Source: Bog-756 sp050011635
Lineage (GTDB): Bacteria > Actinomycetota > Acidimicrobiia > Acidimicrobiales > RAAP-2
DNA length: 37,091 nt
Assembly: GCA_050011635.1 (NCBI GenBank)
Contig: JBEKIU010000015.1
Location: 1-37,091 of the forward strand
Direction of reading: 5' to 3'
Shown: positions 5,471 through 13,224 of the stretch, piece after piece
How the letters are laid out: every line of letters starts with the position of its first letter
Numbering within the stretch: the first letter of the stretch is position 1
The notes under the pieces: generated by a model
Databases searched by the model: none
The model's input: the letters and a program-made list of their open reading frames with translations, nothing else
What the model was told of the DNA's origin: nothing
Program-made: the position numbers and the translations under genes

Positions 5471-6733
5471 ATGAGGCGTCTGGCCGTCCTTTCGTTGCAC
5501 ACCTCGCCCCTGGCCCAACCCGGCACCGGGGACGGCGGCGGCATGAACGTCTACGTGCGCGAGCTCTCGGCCGCACTGGCCCGGACCGGGGTCGAGTGTG
5601 ACGTGTTCACCCGGGCCTGGGCCGACGATCTTCCCGCCACCGTGCACATCGAGCCCGGCTTCCGGGTGCACCACGTGTCCGCCGGCCCGCCCTCGCCGAT
5701 GGCCAAGGAGACACTCCCCGGAGTGGTCGAGGAGTTCGCCGACGGCGTCCTGAAGAGCATGCAGACCGCCGAGGGCTTCGGTACCGCCGAGGACCTCCCC
5801 TACGACGCCGTCCACGCCAACTACTGGTTGAGCGGCATCGCCGGGCACTTGATCAAGCATCAGGCCAACCTGCCCCTGGTCTCCACCTTCCACACCCTCG
5901 ACCGGGTCAAGGCGGAGGCCAGCCCCGAAGAGGTCGAGGCCGACGCCCCGCACCGGCGGGCCGAAGCCGAGGCCACCGTCATCCGGTGCTCCGACGCCGT
6001 TCTGGCGTCCTGTTCCGTGGAGGCCGCGCAGCTTTCCGAGCTGTACCACGCCGACCCGTCGCGCATCCGCATCGTGGCCCCCGGCGTCGACCACGCCTTC
6101 TTCGCCCCCGGCGACCGCCGCCAGGCGCGCCGGGCCCTGTCCCTGCCCGAACAGGGCCGGCTGCTGCTTTTCGTCGGCCGGATCCAGCCCCTGAAGGGCG
6201 TGGCCGTGGCCGTGCGGGCCCTGGCCGCCCTCGGTCCGGGTCATGACGACTGCCACCTGGTCGTCGTGGGCGGCCCCAGCGGTCCCCACGGGGAGGTCGA
6301 ATTGGAGCGTCTGGCCGCACTGGTGGACGAGCTCGACCTCAGCGACAGGGTGGTCTTCGTCCGCCCGCAACCGCACGAACTGCTCTCCACCTACTACAGG
6401 GCCGCCGACGTCTGCCTCGTGCCCAGCCGGTCCGAGTCGTTCGGCTTGGTGGCACTCGAGGCCGCCGCCTGCGGGACCCCGGTGGTGGCTTCCGACGTCG
6501 GCGGGCTGAGCAGTCTCATCGACCACGGCCGTACCGGCTACCTGGTCGAGGATCCGGCACCGGAGGCGTTTGCGGCATGGGTGAGGCAGATCCTGGCCGA
6601 ACCGCTGCTGGCCGAGCGGCTGGGCTCGGGGGCGGTGATGCGGGCGCGCCGGTACACCTGGGCCAGAGCGGCCCATCTCCTCCGTGAGGTCTACGTGGAC
6701 CTCACTGCCAGCCGCCTCGTCGAGTGCTCATGA
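5471..6733 (+). CDS. mshA: GT4 glycosyltransferase, probable D-inositol-3-phosphate glycosyltransferase (mycothiol step 1)
   Basis: 420 residues, the family length. GT-B fold: the N-domain has HTSPLAQPGTGDGGGMNVYVREL (MshA-type Gly-rich acceptor loop) and HANYWLSG; the C-domain has LLFVGRIQPLKGV, then SRSESFGLVALEAAACGTPVVASDVGG with the retaining GT4 E-x7-E pair (Glu322, Glu330). MshA transfers GlcNAc from UDP-GlcNAc to 1L-inositol-1-phosphate, the first step of mycothiol synthesis. The following YbjN-domain gene and the nearby proC, rex and hem genes match the chromosomal neighbourhood of mshA in other actinobacteria, which favours MshA over a generic sucrose-synthase-like GT4. Other msh genes are not in the window. 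Confidence 0.82.
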   Translation: MRRLAVLSLHTSPLAQPGTGDGGGMNVYVRELSAALARTGVECDVFTRAWADDLPATVHIEPGFRVHHVSAGPPSPMAKETLPGVVEEFADGVLKSMQTAEGFGTAEDLPYDAVHANYWLSGIAGHLIKHQANLPLVSTFHTLDRVKAEASPEEVEADAPHRRAEAEATVIRCSDAVLASCSVEAAQLSELYHADPSRIRIVAPGVDHAFFAPGDRRQARRALSLPEQGRLLLFVGRIQPLKGVAVAVRALAALGPGHDDCHLVVVGGPSGPHGEVELERLAALVDELDLSDRVVFVRPQPHELLSTYYRAADVCLVPSRSESFGLVALEAAACGTPVVASDVGGLSSLIDHGRTGYLVEDPAPEAFAAWVRQILAEPLLAERLGSGAVMRARRYTWARAAHLLREVYVDLTASRLVECS

Positions 6734-7251
6734 CCGACCGCTGGAGCGGCATCCTCGGCCCGGAGGAGCGCGCCAGGGTGTGCGCCGTGATCGACGGTTG
6801 GGGGGCACGAGAGCTCGCCGCCGCCGGCGGGGCCCTGGTGGCGGTCGATCGCCAGCCCGGGGGGGACCCGGTGTCGGGCGCCCCCCGCTGGTACCTCCGG
6901 CTCCAAGGGGACGAGAAGGAGTTCGTGACGGTGTGGCTGACCCTGCGCCAACGCACCCTCCACCACGAGACCCAGTTCATGCCCGGGCCCGAGACCAACG
7001 TCGAGGCGACATGGGAGTACCTCTTGAAGAAGAACGCCGACCTGCTCGGCATGAGCTTCGCCCTCGGACCCGAGGAGGCCGTCTACCTGGTCGGCCGGGT
7101 ACCGGTGGAACGGGTCGACGAGGAGGAGCTGGACCGGATCATGGGGGCTTCCCTGGCCTACACCGACGAGTGCTTCCCGACGGCCATGTCCATCGGCTAC
7201 GAGGGCCGGTACCGGCGCCGGCCGCCCTCGTCACAGGTGCCCTCCGGCTGA
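6730..7251 (+). CDS. YbjN-domain protein
   Basis: 173 residues. ATG 6730 overlaps the mshA stop (ATGA). The sequence has the YbjN-like core: WYLRLQGDEKEFVTVWLTLRQRTLHHETQFMP, YLLKKNADLLGMSFALGPEEAVYLVGRVPVERVDEEELDRIMG. YbjN resembles type III secretion chaperone folds and in E. coli has been linked to stress phenotypes, but its biochemical role is not settled. The gene after mshA in mycobacteria encodes a protein of this type, so the pairing is conserved. Soluble, no signal peptide. A second start (GTG 6724) is less likely. Confidence 0.85.
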   Translation: MTDRWSGILGPEERARVCAVIDGWGARELAAAGGALVAVDRQPGGDPVSGAPRWYLRLQGDEKEFVTVWLTLRQRTLHHETQFMPGPETNVEATWEYLLKKNADLLGMSFALGPEEAVYLVGRVPVERVDEEELDRIMGASLAYTDECFPTAMSIGYEGRYRRRPPSSQVPSG

Positions 7252-7321
7252 GGCCGGGGGTGTGACCCGACCGGCCGTCACCGGCGTCGACGACGGGACG
7301 GGTGGGCGACGGGGCCACTGG

Positions 7322-7327
7322 TAGCGT
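7322..7327 (+). promoter_or_regulatory. -10 box (TAGCGT) for proC
   Basis: TAGCGT, then 8 bases, then ATG 7336. It lies in the 84-base gap after the YbjN gene, which shows no other feature. Confidence 0.4.
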
Positions 7328-7335
7328 CTCAGCCC

Positions 7336-8127
7336 ATGGCACCGAAGCTGCTGGTCGTGGGGGGCGGGAAGATGGGTTCGGCCCTGCTCACCGGCTTGAT
7401 CGCGGCCGGCTGGGCCCCGGTTGCCGACCTGGTCGTGAGCGAACCCGACCCGGCCCGGCGGGACCGCCTCTCCGAGGCCCACCCCGGCCTGCAGGTGGTG
7501 GATGCGCCGGTCGCCGCGGATGATGCCCTCCTGGCCGTGAAACCCGACGTGGCCGAAGGGGTGCTGCGGACCCTGGCCGCCGTCGGGGTCGGCCGGGTCC
7601 TCTCGATCGTGGCCGGCCTGTCGACGGCTCGCCTCGAGGCCGCTCTCGGACCCGGACGGGTGGTGGTGCGGTCGATGCCCAACACGCCCTCGCTGGTCGG
7701 CTGCGGCGTGGCCGCCATCTCCGGCGGCGGCGAGGCGACGGCCGCCGACCTCGACTGGGCCGAGGGGATCCTCGGATCGGTGGGCACCGTGGTCCGACTT
7801 CCCGAGCGCCACCTCGATGCCGTGACCGGTGTGTCGGGCTCGGGTCCCGCCTACGTCTACCTGGTGGCCGAGGCCATGATCGACGGCGGGGTGGCCGCCG
7901 GCCTCACCCGTGAGGTGAGCCGCGCTCTGGTGGTGGGAACCGTGCTCGGCTCGGCCCGGATGATGGCCGAAACCGGAGACGACCCCGGTGAGCTCCGGGC
8001 CGCGGTGACCTCGCCCGGGGGCACCACGGCGGCGGCGTTGCGCACGCTGGAGTTCAAGGCGGTGCGATCGGCGTTCATCGAGGCGGTGGCGGCGGCCACC
8101 GAGCGCTCCAAGCAATTGGGACGGTGA
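7336..8127 (+). CDS. proC: pyrroline-5-carboxylate reductase
   Basis: 263 residues. Last step of proline synthesis: reduces pyrroline-5-carboxylate with NAD(P)H. An N-terminal Rossmann motif (VVGGGKMGSALLTGL, about 5-19) is followed by VRSMPNTPSLVGCG and the C-terminal signature SGSGPAYVYLVAEAMIDGGVAAGL. The end AVTSPGGTTAAALRTLE is the usual dimer-interface/substrate region. Cytoplasmic. Its stop overlaps the GTG of the next gene (GTGA). Nothing is unusual in motif content. Confidence 0.97.
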   Translation: MAPKLLVVGGGKMGSALLTGLIAAGWAPVADLVVSEPDPARRDRLSEAHPGLQVVDAPVAADDALLAVKPDVAEGVLRTLAAVGVGRVLSIVAGLSTARLEAALGPGRVVVRSMPNTPSLVGCGVAAISGGGEATAADLDWAEGILGSVGTVVRLPERHLDAVTGVSGSGPAYVYLVAEAMIDGGVAAGLTREVSRALVVGTVLGSARMMAETGDDPGELRAAVTSPGGTTAAALRTLEFKAVRSAFIEAVAAATERSKQLGR

Positions 8128-9089
8128 CGCCACCCGATCCGGCCATCTTCTTCCTCTCCGACTACGGCACGGCCGACGAGTTCGTGGGCGTGGTCCATGC
8201 CGTGCTGCACCGGTTGGCACCCCACGTCAGGGTGATCGACCTCTCCCACCAGATCGCCCCCTTCGATGTGGCCGGAGGGGCCGCCATGCTGGTCCGCTGC
8301 GCCCCCCACCTCGGCCCGGGGGTGGCACTGGCCGTGGTCGACCCGGGCGTCGGGACCGACCGCCGGTCGGTGGCCATCCGGACGGTGGATGACCACGCCG
8401 GGCTCGGTGGCCCGTCGTGGCTGGTAGGGCCGGACAACGGCCTGCTGATGCCGATGGCCGCGGCCTGCGGCGGGGTCGACTCGGCGGTCGCCATCGATCG
8501 GGACGGTGCCGTCGCCAGCCACCGCCGCACGCTCCCACCCGAAGCCGGAGAACCCGGGCCCACGTTCGACGGGCGGGACGTCTTCGCCCCGGCCGCCGCC
8601 CGTCTGGCCCTGGGCGCCGACCCGGGGCTGCTCGGGACCCGCATCGACCCGGCATCGTTGGTCGTGGGCGCCGCCGGACCCCGGGTCGGAGACGGTGGCG
8701 GGCCGAGGCCACCCGGACCGGGGTTCCTCACCTCGGTCGCCTCCATCGACCGGTTCGGAAACGTGCAGCTGGAGGCGGGCACCGGCGCGCTCGCCGACGT
8801 GAGCATCCCGCCCGGTGGCACCTTCCGGGTCACGGTGGTGACCGGGACGTCGGGCCGGCCCACCGGCACGGCCGGGGATCCGTCGGGTGTCCCGGAGGGG
8901 CCGTTCCCGGGCCGCCGGGTGGCCGCGTTCGCCGAGCTGGAGCAAGGCGAGCTCGGCCTCCTGGTCGACGGCACCGGCCACCTGGCGCTGGTCCTCGATC
9001 GGGCGCCGGCCTCGGCCCGGCTCCACCCCATCGGGGTGGGATCCCGTGTGCTGATCGCCCCTGGTACCGCGGATCCGGACGGCCCGTGA
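8124..9089 (+). CDS. SAM hydroxide adenosyltransferase family protein (DUF62)
   Basis: 321 residues from GTG 8124. Family members split S-adenosylmethionine into adenosine and methionine using water/hydroxide; the fluorinase and chlorinase are relatives. Seen here: IFFLSDYGTADEFVGVVHAVL at the N-terminus, DLSHQIAPFDVAGGA, VVDPGVGTDRR (Asp and Arg of the usual Asp-Arg-His set), VGPDNGLL, and SIDRFGNVQL in the C-terminal barrel. The motif normally read as TFHGRD is TFDGRD (Asp149), so the third residue of the set appears replaced. The halide-enzyme hallmark residues were not identified. It is translationally coupled to proC, with no obvious metabolic link. The insertion VGDGGGPRPPGP before the C-domain is low-complexity. 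Confidence 0.87.
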   Translation: MTPPDPAIFFLSDYGTADEFVGVVHAVLHRLAPHVRVIDLSHQIAPFDVAGGAAMLVRCAPHLGPGVALAVVDPGVGTDRRSVAIRTVDDHAGLGGPSWLVGPDNGLLMPMAAACGGVDSAVAIDRDGAVASHRRTLPPEAGEPGPTFDGRDVFAPAAARLALGADPGLLGTRIDPASLVVGAAGPRVGDGGGPRPPGPGFLTSVASIDRFGNVQLEAGTGALADVSIPPGGTFRVTVVTGTSGRPTGTAGDPSGVPEGPFPGRRVAAFAELEQGELGLLVDGTGHLALVLDRAPASARLHPIGVGSRVLIAPGTADPDGP

Positions 9090-9144
9090 CCCGTGGCCCC
9101 GAGGTGGCCCGAGCGCCGGCTTTCGGCGGGTCGTTCCCGGGTCC

Positions 9145-9150
9145 TACGAT
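9145..9150 (+). promoter_or_regulatory. -10 box (TACGAT) for rex
   Basis: TACGAT, 7 bases, then GTG 9158: the same box and spacing as before the TraR-like gene. No SD is present, so leaderless. Confidence 0.5.
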
Positions 9151-9157
9151 CCCGTCA

Positions 9158-9907
9158 GTGCCCACCGACCCACCACCACCTCCAATCCCGAAGCCGCGGC
9201 CCGCGCCGCCGGGCCCGAACCGGCGGATCCCCGAGGCCACGGTGACCCGCCTCCCGGTGTACCAACGCATCCTCGAGGAGCTGTTGCGCTCGGGTACCAC
9301 CACCGTCTCCTCGGAGCTGTTGGCCTCGGCGGCTCAGGTCAACGCGGCCAAGGTGCGCAAGGACCTGTCGTTGCTCGGGTCCTTCGGGACGAGGGGCGCG
9401 GGCTACGACGCCGCGTTCCTCATCGAGCAGATCGACCGGCAGCTCGGCCTCGACCGGGTGTGGCCGGTGGTGATCGCGGGGATCGGGAACCTCGGGCGGG
9501 CCCTGGCCCGGTCCCAGGGGTTCGCGGCCCGCAATTTCGATGTGACGGCCCTGCTCGACACCGATCCGGCCATCATCGGCGAACTGGTCGACGACGTGGT
9601 GGTGCGTCACGTGGACGATCTTCCGCTCATCGCGTCCGAACGGCCCCTGTCCATCGGGGTCATCACCACCCCCCCGACGGTTGCCCAACGGGTGGCCGAC
9701 ATGATGATCGCGGCCGGGATCCGATCGATCCTCAACTTCGCCCCCCGGGTGCTCGAGGTACCGCCCCACGTGTTGCTCCGCTACGTCGACCTCAGCATCG
9801 AGCTGCAGGTGATGAGCTTCTACCAGTCGCGGATGGACGACACGGCGTCCGGCAGCGGGATGCCGGTGATCCGATCGATCGGCCTGACGTCCAGCCCGTC
9901 GGAGTGA
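9158..9907 (+). CDS. rex: redox-sensing transcriptional repressor Rex
   Basis: 249 residues from GTG 9158. After a Pro-rich tail (about 3-22) comes the winged helix (TVTRLPVYQRILEELLRSGTTTVSSELLASAAQVNAAKVRKDLSLLGSFG split here by its two helices), including the VRKDLS recognition element and GTRGAGYD. The NAD(H) Rossmann domain begins at VVIAGIGNLGRALA (about 104-117), with TTPPTVAQRVADMMIAAGIRSILNFAPRVLEVP downstream and a C-terminal domain-swap helix (VDLSIELQVMSFYQ). Rex releases DNA when NADH/NAD+ rises. It sits just upstream of hemA, as in Streptomyces, where Rex controls rex-hem and respiratory genes. A good palindromic Rex operator was not found here. The longer frame from 8417 is an overlap artefact. 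Confidence 0.96.
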   Translation: MPTDPPPPPIPKPRPAPPGPNRRIPEATVTRLPVYQRILEELLRSGTTTVSSELLASAAQVNAAKVRKDLSLLGSFGTRGAGYDAAFLIEQIDRQLGLDRVWPVVIAGIGNLGRALARSQGFAARNFDVTALLDTDPAIIGELVDDVVVRHVDDLPLIASERPLSIGVITTPPTVAQRVADMMIAAGIRSILNFAPRVLEVPPHVLLRYVDLSIELQVMSFYQSRMDDTASGSGMPVIRSIGLTSSPSE

Positions 9908-10018
9908 CCGATCCCACAATTGACCCGGGGGCCGCTGTTGGCGCGACTGGCGACCGGCACCCGGGGAGGCCATGCTGTGGGTCCGGAGGCTGAGGTGTGA
10001 AGCACGGCGCACCCGCCC

Positions 10019-10024
10019 TACGCT
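10019..10024 (+). promoter_or_regulatory. -10 box (TACGCT) upstream of hemA
   Basis: TACGCT followed by 6 bases and a GTG (10031) that opens a short ORF. A TGTGAA sequence at 9996-10001, one half of a Rex-like site, lies just upstream. Confidence 0.45.
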
Positions 10025-10030
10025 TGAGGG

Positions 10031-10102
10031 GTGGACGTGTGCCTGGACCAGCATCCCGACCGGGGCTCCGAGCCGGTGGTGAGCGTGTGCGACATTCGAT
10101 GA
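10031..10102 (+). CDS. candidate leaderless upstream ORF of hemA (23 codons)
   Basis: GTG at 10031, 6 bases after TACGCT, opens 23 codons closing at TGA 10100-10102, 28 bases before hemA. The peptide starts VDVCLDQHPDRG and ends VVSVCDIR, with two Cys and one His. Position suggests a leader peptide or attenuator for tetrapyrrole synthesis. It may equally be an untranslated leader with a chance ORF. Confidence 0.35.
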   Translation: MDVCLDQHPDRGSEPVVSVCDIR

Positions 10103-10130
10103 GCAGCTCCTGCTGCGAGGCGGTGGCCCC

Positions 10131-11414
10131 GTGTCGGTGATCGTCGTGGGCCTCGAGCAGCGCCATTCCCCTCTCGATCTCCTCGAGCGGGTGGCGGTGT
10201 CCGAGCGCGACCTGCCGAAGGCCCTGGGCCGGTTGCGGGACCAGTCCAACCTCTCGGAGGTGGTCATCCTCTCCACCTGCCTGCGCACGGAGATCTACGC
10301 CGTGGTCGAACGGTTCCATGACGGCGTGGCCGCGCTCGAGGAGTTCCTGGCCACCACCAGCGGGAGCCCGGCGGACTCGCTGGCCGAACATTTCAGCGTG
10401 CGCTTCGACGACGACGTGACCAACCACCTCTTCGCGGTGGCCTCCGGGCTCGACTCCGCCGTGCTGGGCGAGTCCGAGGTCCTCGGCCAGGTGCGCCGGT
10501 CCTGGGAGCAGGCCCGGAGCGAGCGGGTGTCGGGCCCGGTGCTCGGTGCCCTGTTCCGTCATGCCGTCGAGACCGGCAAGCGGGTCCGGTCGGAGACCGC
10601 CATCGCCCGCGGGATCACCTCGCTGTCCCACGGGGCTGTGGCCCTGGCCGCCAGGCACCGCGACGGGGGGCTCGGCGGCGCCCGGGTCCTCGTGGTGGGG
10701 GCGGGGGAGATGGGGGAGGGCGTGACCCAGGCCCTGGCCGGGGGCGATATCGCCACGCTGGTCGTGGCCAACCGGACCCCCGACCGGACCGAGGCCGTGG
10801 TCGCCGCTCTCCCTCCAGACGTTGCTTCGCGGGTCAGGCCTGCGGCGCTGGAGGACCTGGCCGGGTTGATGGCCTCCTCCGACGTGGTCTTCACCTCGGT
10901 TGGCGCCACCCATCCCATCGTCGATCGGGCCATGGTCGAAGCGGCCGTGACCGGGCGGGGACCCGGTGATCCGCTGGTGGTGGTGGACCTCGGGGTGCCC
11001 CGCAACGTCGAACCGTCGGCGGCCGATCTCGACGGTCTGGTGCTGCTCGATATGGAGGCGCTGCGATCCGCGGTCTCCGACGCCCTGTCCGGGCGCGAGG
11101 AGGAGGTGGCCGATGCCAACCGCATCGTCGCCGACGAGGTGGAGCGCTACCGGGTGGCCTCCCGGGCCCGCGATGCCGCTCCCATGGTGTCCGCCCTCAG
11201 GGCGCGGGTCGAAGAGGCCCGCCGTTCGGAGCTCGACCGGCAGCGGTCGAAGCGGTCCGAACTGTCGGAGGCCCAGTGGGAGCAGGTCGATGCGGTGACC
11301 AGGGCGATGGTGGCCAAGCTGCTCCATCAACCGACCGTGGCCCTCAAGGACGCGGCTGGCACGCCCAGGGGTGAGCGCCTGGTCGAAGCGCTCCGAACGC
11401 TGTTCGATCTCTAG
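10131..11414 (+). CDS. hemA: glutamyl-tRNA reductase
   Basis: 427 residues from GTG 10131. Reduces glutamyl-tRNA(Glu) to glutamate-1-semialdehyde with NADPH, the first committed step of C5 tetrapyrrole synthesis. The catalytic Cys50 lies in VILSTCLRTEIYAVV; most family members have Asn after this Cys (STCNR), here Leu. Further motifs are ASGLDSAVLGESEVLGQVRRSW and the Rossmann segment VLVVGAGEMGEGVTQAL (about 187-203). The C-terminal dimerisation helices include EAQWEQVDAVTRAMVAKLLHQP. First of hemA-hemC-cobA-hemD. A weak SD (GAGG) lies 10 bases before the start. A leader of about 100 bases separates it from its likely promoter. Confidence 0.97.
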   Translation: MSVIVVGLEQRHSPLDLLERVAVSERDLPKALGRLRDQSNLSEVVILSTCLRTEIYAVVERFHDGVAALEEFLATTSGSPADSLAEHFSVRFDDDVTNHLFAVASGLDSAVLGESEVLGQVRRSWEQARSERVSGPVLGALFRHAVETGKRVRSETAIARGITSLSHGAVALAARHRDGGLGGARVLVVGAGEMGEGVTQALAGGDIATLVVANRTPDRTEAVVAALPPDVASRVRPAALEDLAGLMASSDVVFTSVGATHPIVDRAMVEAAVTGRGPGDPLVVVDLGVPRNVEPSAADLDGLVLLDMEALRSAVSDALSGREEEVADANRIVADEVERYRVASRARDAAPMVSALRARVEEARRSELDRQRSKRSELSEAQWEQVDAVTRAMVAKLLHQPTVALKDAAGTPRGERLVEALRTLFDL

Positions 11415-11437
11415 TCCGTGGCCGGCCGGTGTCCGTT

Positions 11438-12493
11438 ATGACCGGACCGTTGGCGCTGCGGTTGGCCACCCGCGGGTCGCCGCTGGCCATGTGGCAGGCG
11501 CGCCGGGTGGAGGAGCTCCTCCACCGCTCGGGGGTGAGCGCGTCGCTGGTGGTGGTCGAGACCACCGGTGACCGGAGGCTCGACGTCCCCCTCGACCGGC
11601 TCGGAGGCCAGGGCGTGTTCGTGAAGGAGGTGCAGGCCGCGGTGATCGGCGGGGAGGCCGACGCCGCCGTCCATTCGGCCAAGGACCTTCCCGCCTCCGC
11701 TGAGCACTGCGTGCCCGGATTGGTGCTGGCTGCGTTCCCCGAGCGGGCCGACCCCCGCGACGTGCTGGTCGGTGGCCGTCTCGCCACCCTGCCCGTCGGG
11801 GCCACGGTGGCCACCGGCTCGGCCCGGCGGCGGGTCCAGTTGGCCAACCTCCGTCCCGACCTCACCTTCGCCGGACTGCGCGGGAATCTCGCCACCCGAC
11901 TGGCCACCGTGGGTGCGGGCGGAGGGGGCGCAGGGGGTGCCGGCGGAGGGGGTGCGGGCGCAGTGCGGGAGCGCGGAGTGGCTGCAGTGGTGGTGGCCAA
12001 GGCCGCGCTCGACCGGTTGGACTGGTCCCCACCAGCCGGGCTCGAGCTCGAGGTGTTCGACACCGGGACGATGCTGCCGCAGGTGGGGCAAGGAGCCCTG
12101 GCCGTGGAGTGCCGGGAGGACGACGCCGTCGCCCGACGCGCTCTGGCCGCCATCGACGACCTGGGAACCCGCCGTCTGGTGACGTCAGAGCGGGCGTTCC
12201 TGGCCGAGCTGGGCGGTGGCTGCACGTTGCCGGTCGGCGCCCACGCCGAGTTTGTCGAGCCCGGCCCCCAGCCCGACCGGACAGCCATCCGGCTGAACGG
12301 GATGCTCGCCTCGGCGGACGGCCTGGTCGTCCTGCGGCACGAGCTCACGGGCGATCGTCCTGACCGCCTCGGTCGAGCGGTGGCCAGGTACCTGCTCGAC
12401 GGGGCGGGAGGTCATGACCTCGGCGAATGGGGGCCAGGTTCGGGGGCGGACGACGAGGTCACAGTGGACCGACCCCCGGGGGCGACGAGATGA
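11438..12493 (+). CDS. hemC: porphobilinogen deaminase (hydroxymethylbilane synthase)
   Basis: 351 residues from ATG 11438 (GTG 11429 also possible). Polymerises four porphobilinogens into hydroxymethylbilane. Motifs: LRLATRGSPLAMWQA, VVVETTGDRRLDVPL, GVFVKEVQAAVIGGEADAAVHSAKDLP, GSARRRVQLANLRPDL, MLPQVGQGALAVECR, and Cys262 in LGGGCTLPVGAHA, which carries the dipyrromethane cofactor. Between the GNLATRL element and the AVVVAKAALDRL helix is an extra Gly/Ala-rich insert (about 158-175) coded by a 24-bp repeat; it probably forms a surface loop. Follows hemA by 23 bases; its stop overlaps cobA (ATGA). Confidence 0.97.
   Translation: MTGPLALRLATRGSPLAMWQARRVEELLHRSGVSASLVVVETTGDRRLDVPLDRLGGQGVFVKEVQAAVIGGEADAAVHSAKDLPASAEHCVPGLVLAAFPERADPRDVLVGGRLATLPVGATVATGSARRRVQLANLRPDLTFAGLRGNLATRLATVGAGGGGAGGAGGGGAGAVRERGVAAVVVAKAALDRLDWSPPAGLELEVFDTGTMLPQVGQGALAVECREDDAVARRALAAIDDLGTRRLVTSERAFLAELGGGCTLPVGAHAEFVEPGPQPDRTAIRLNGMLASADGLVVLRHELTGDRPDRLGRAVARYLLDGAGGHDLGEWGPGSGADDEVTVDRPPGATR
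11912..11955 (+). repeat. 24-bp-period repeat in hemC coding a Gly/Ala loop
   Basis: Two imperfect 20-bp copies, GGTGCSGGCGGAGGGGGYGC (S is G or C, Y is C or T), start at 11912 and 11936. The 24-bp spacing preserves frame and encodes a run of Gly and Ala in a region where related enzymes have a short loop. Confidence 0.6.
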
Positions 12494-13224
12494 GTGTCTC
12501 GCTGGTCGGCGCCGGTCCCGGGGACCCGGGGCTGTTGACCCTGCGCGGCGCCGAGTTGCTGCGCCGGGCCGACGTGGTCATCTACGACCGGCTGATCGGC
12601 CGTGAACTGCTGGAGCTGGCGCCTCCGGGCGCCGAGCTCATCGACGTGGGCAAGGGCCCCGGGGGGTCGGCCCGCCAGTCGGAGATCAACGAGCAGCTCA
12701 TCGACCACGGTCGGTCGGGCCGCTCGGTGGTCCGTTTGAAGGGCGGCGACCCGTTCGTCTTCGGGCGCGGCGGCGAGGAGGCCGAGGCGCTGCGCAGCGC
12801 CGGGGTCGACTACGAGGTGGTACCCGGCGTCAGCTCCGCCTTCGCCGCGCCGGCTACGGCCGGCATCCCGGTCACCCACCGCGGCCTGGCCACCTCGGTC
12901 ACCGTGGTGACCGGACATGTCGGCGATGCCTCGGCTCCCGTGGGCGTCGACTGGGAGGCGCTCGGCCGCACCGGCGGAACACTGGTCATCCTGATGGGCA
13001 TGGCCGACCGCGTCCGGATCGCCGCCGAATTGATGGCCAGCGGGCGCCCGGCCGACACCCCGGTCGCCGTCGTGCACTGGGGGACCACCCGCCGTCAGCA
13101 GGTGGCCCGGTCGACCCTCGGTGGGCTGGCAGCCGTCGACCTGCCGGCTCCGGCCGCCATCGTCATTGGGCCGGTGGCCGCCCTGGACCTCGGCTCGACC
13201 GATGGGGGACCGGGCGGGGCATGA
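12490..13224 (+). CDS. cobA: uroporphyrinogen-III C-methyltransferase
   Basis: 244 residues from ATG 12490, overlapping the hemC stop. SAM-dependent double methylation of uroporphyrinogen III gives precorrin-2, the branch to siroheme and cobalamin. The SUMT motifs are complete: VSLVGAGPGDPGLLTLRGAELL (N-terminus), ADVVIYDRLI, VVRLKGGDPFVFGRGGEEAEAL (SAM/substrate loop), VPGVSSAFAAPATAGIPVTHRG, and LVILMGMADRVRIAAELMASG. It is single-domain, without the CysG oxidase/chelatase half. The longer frame from 12427 overlaps hemC and is not needed. Lies inside the heme operon between hemC and hemD, an order also seen with cysG/hemD fusions in actinobacteria. Confidence 0.96.
   Translation: MSVSLVGAGPGDPGLLTLRGAELLRRADVVIYDRLIGRELLELAPPGAELIDVGKGPGGSARQSEINEQLIDHGRSGRSVVRLKGGDPFVFGRGGEEAEALRSAGVDYEVVPGVSSAFAAPATAGIPVTHRGLATSVTVVTGHVGDASAPVGVDWEALGRTGGTLVILMGMADRVRIAAELMASGRPADTPVAVVHWGTTRRQQVARSTLGGLAAVDLPAPAAIVIGPVAALDLGSTDGGPGGA

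Noticed and set aside
9158..9200. rex starting far upstream in the 8417 frame
   Set aside because: That extension lies across the SAM enzyme gene; the family start and the TACGAT box support GTG 9158.
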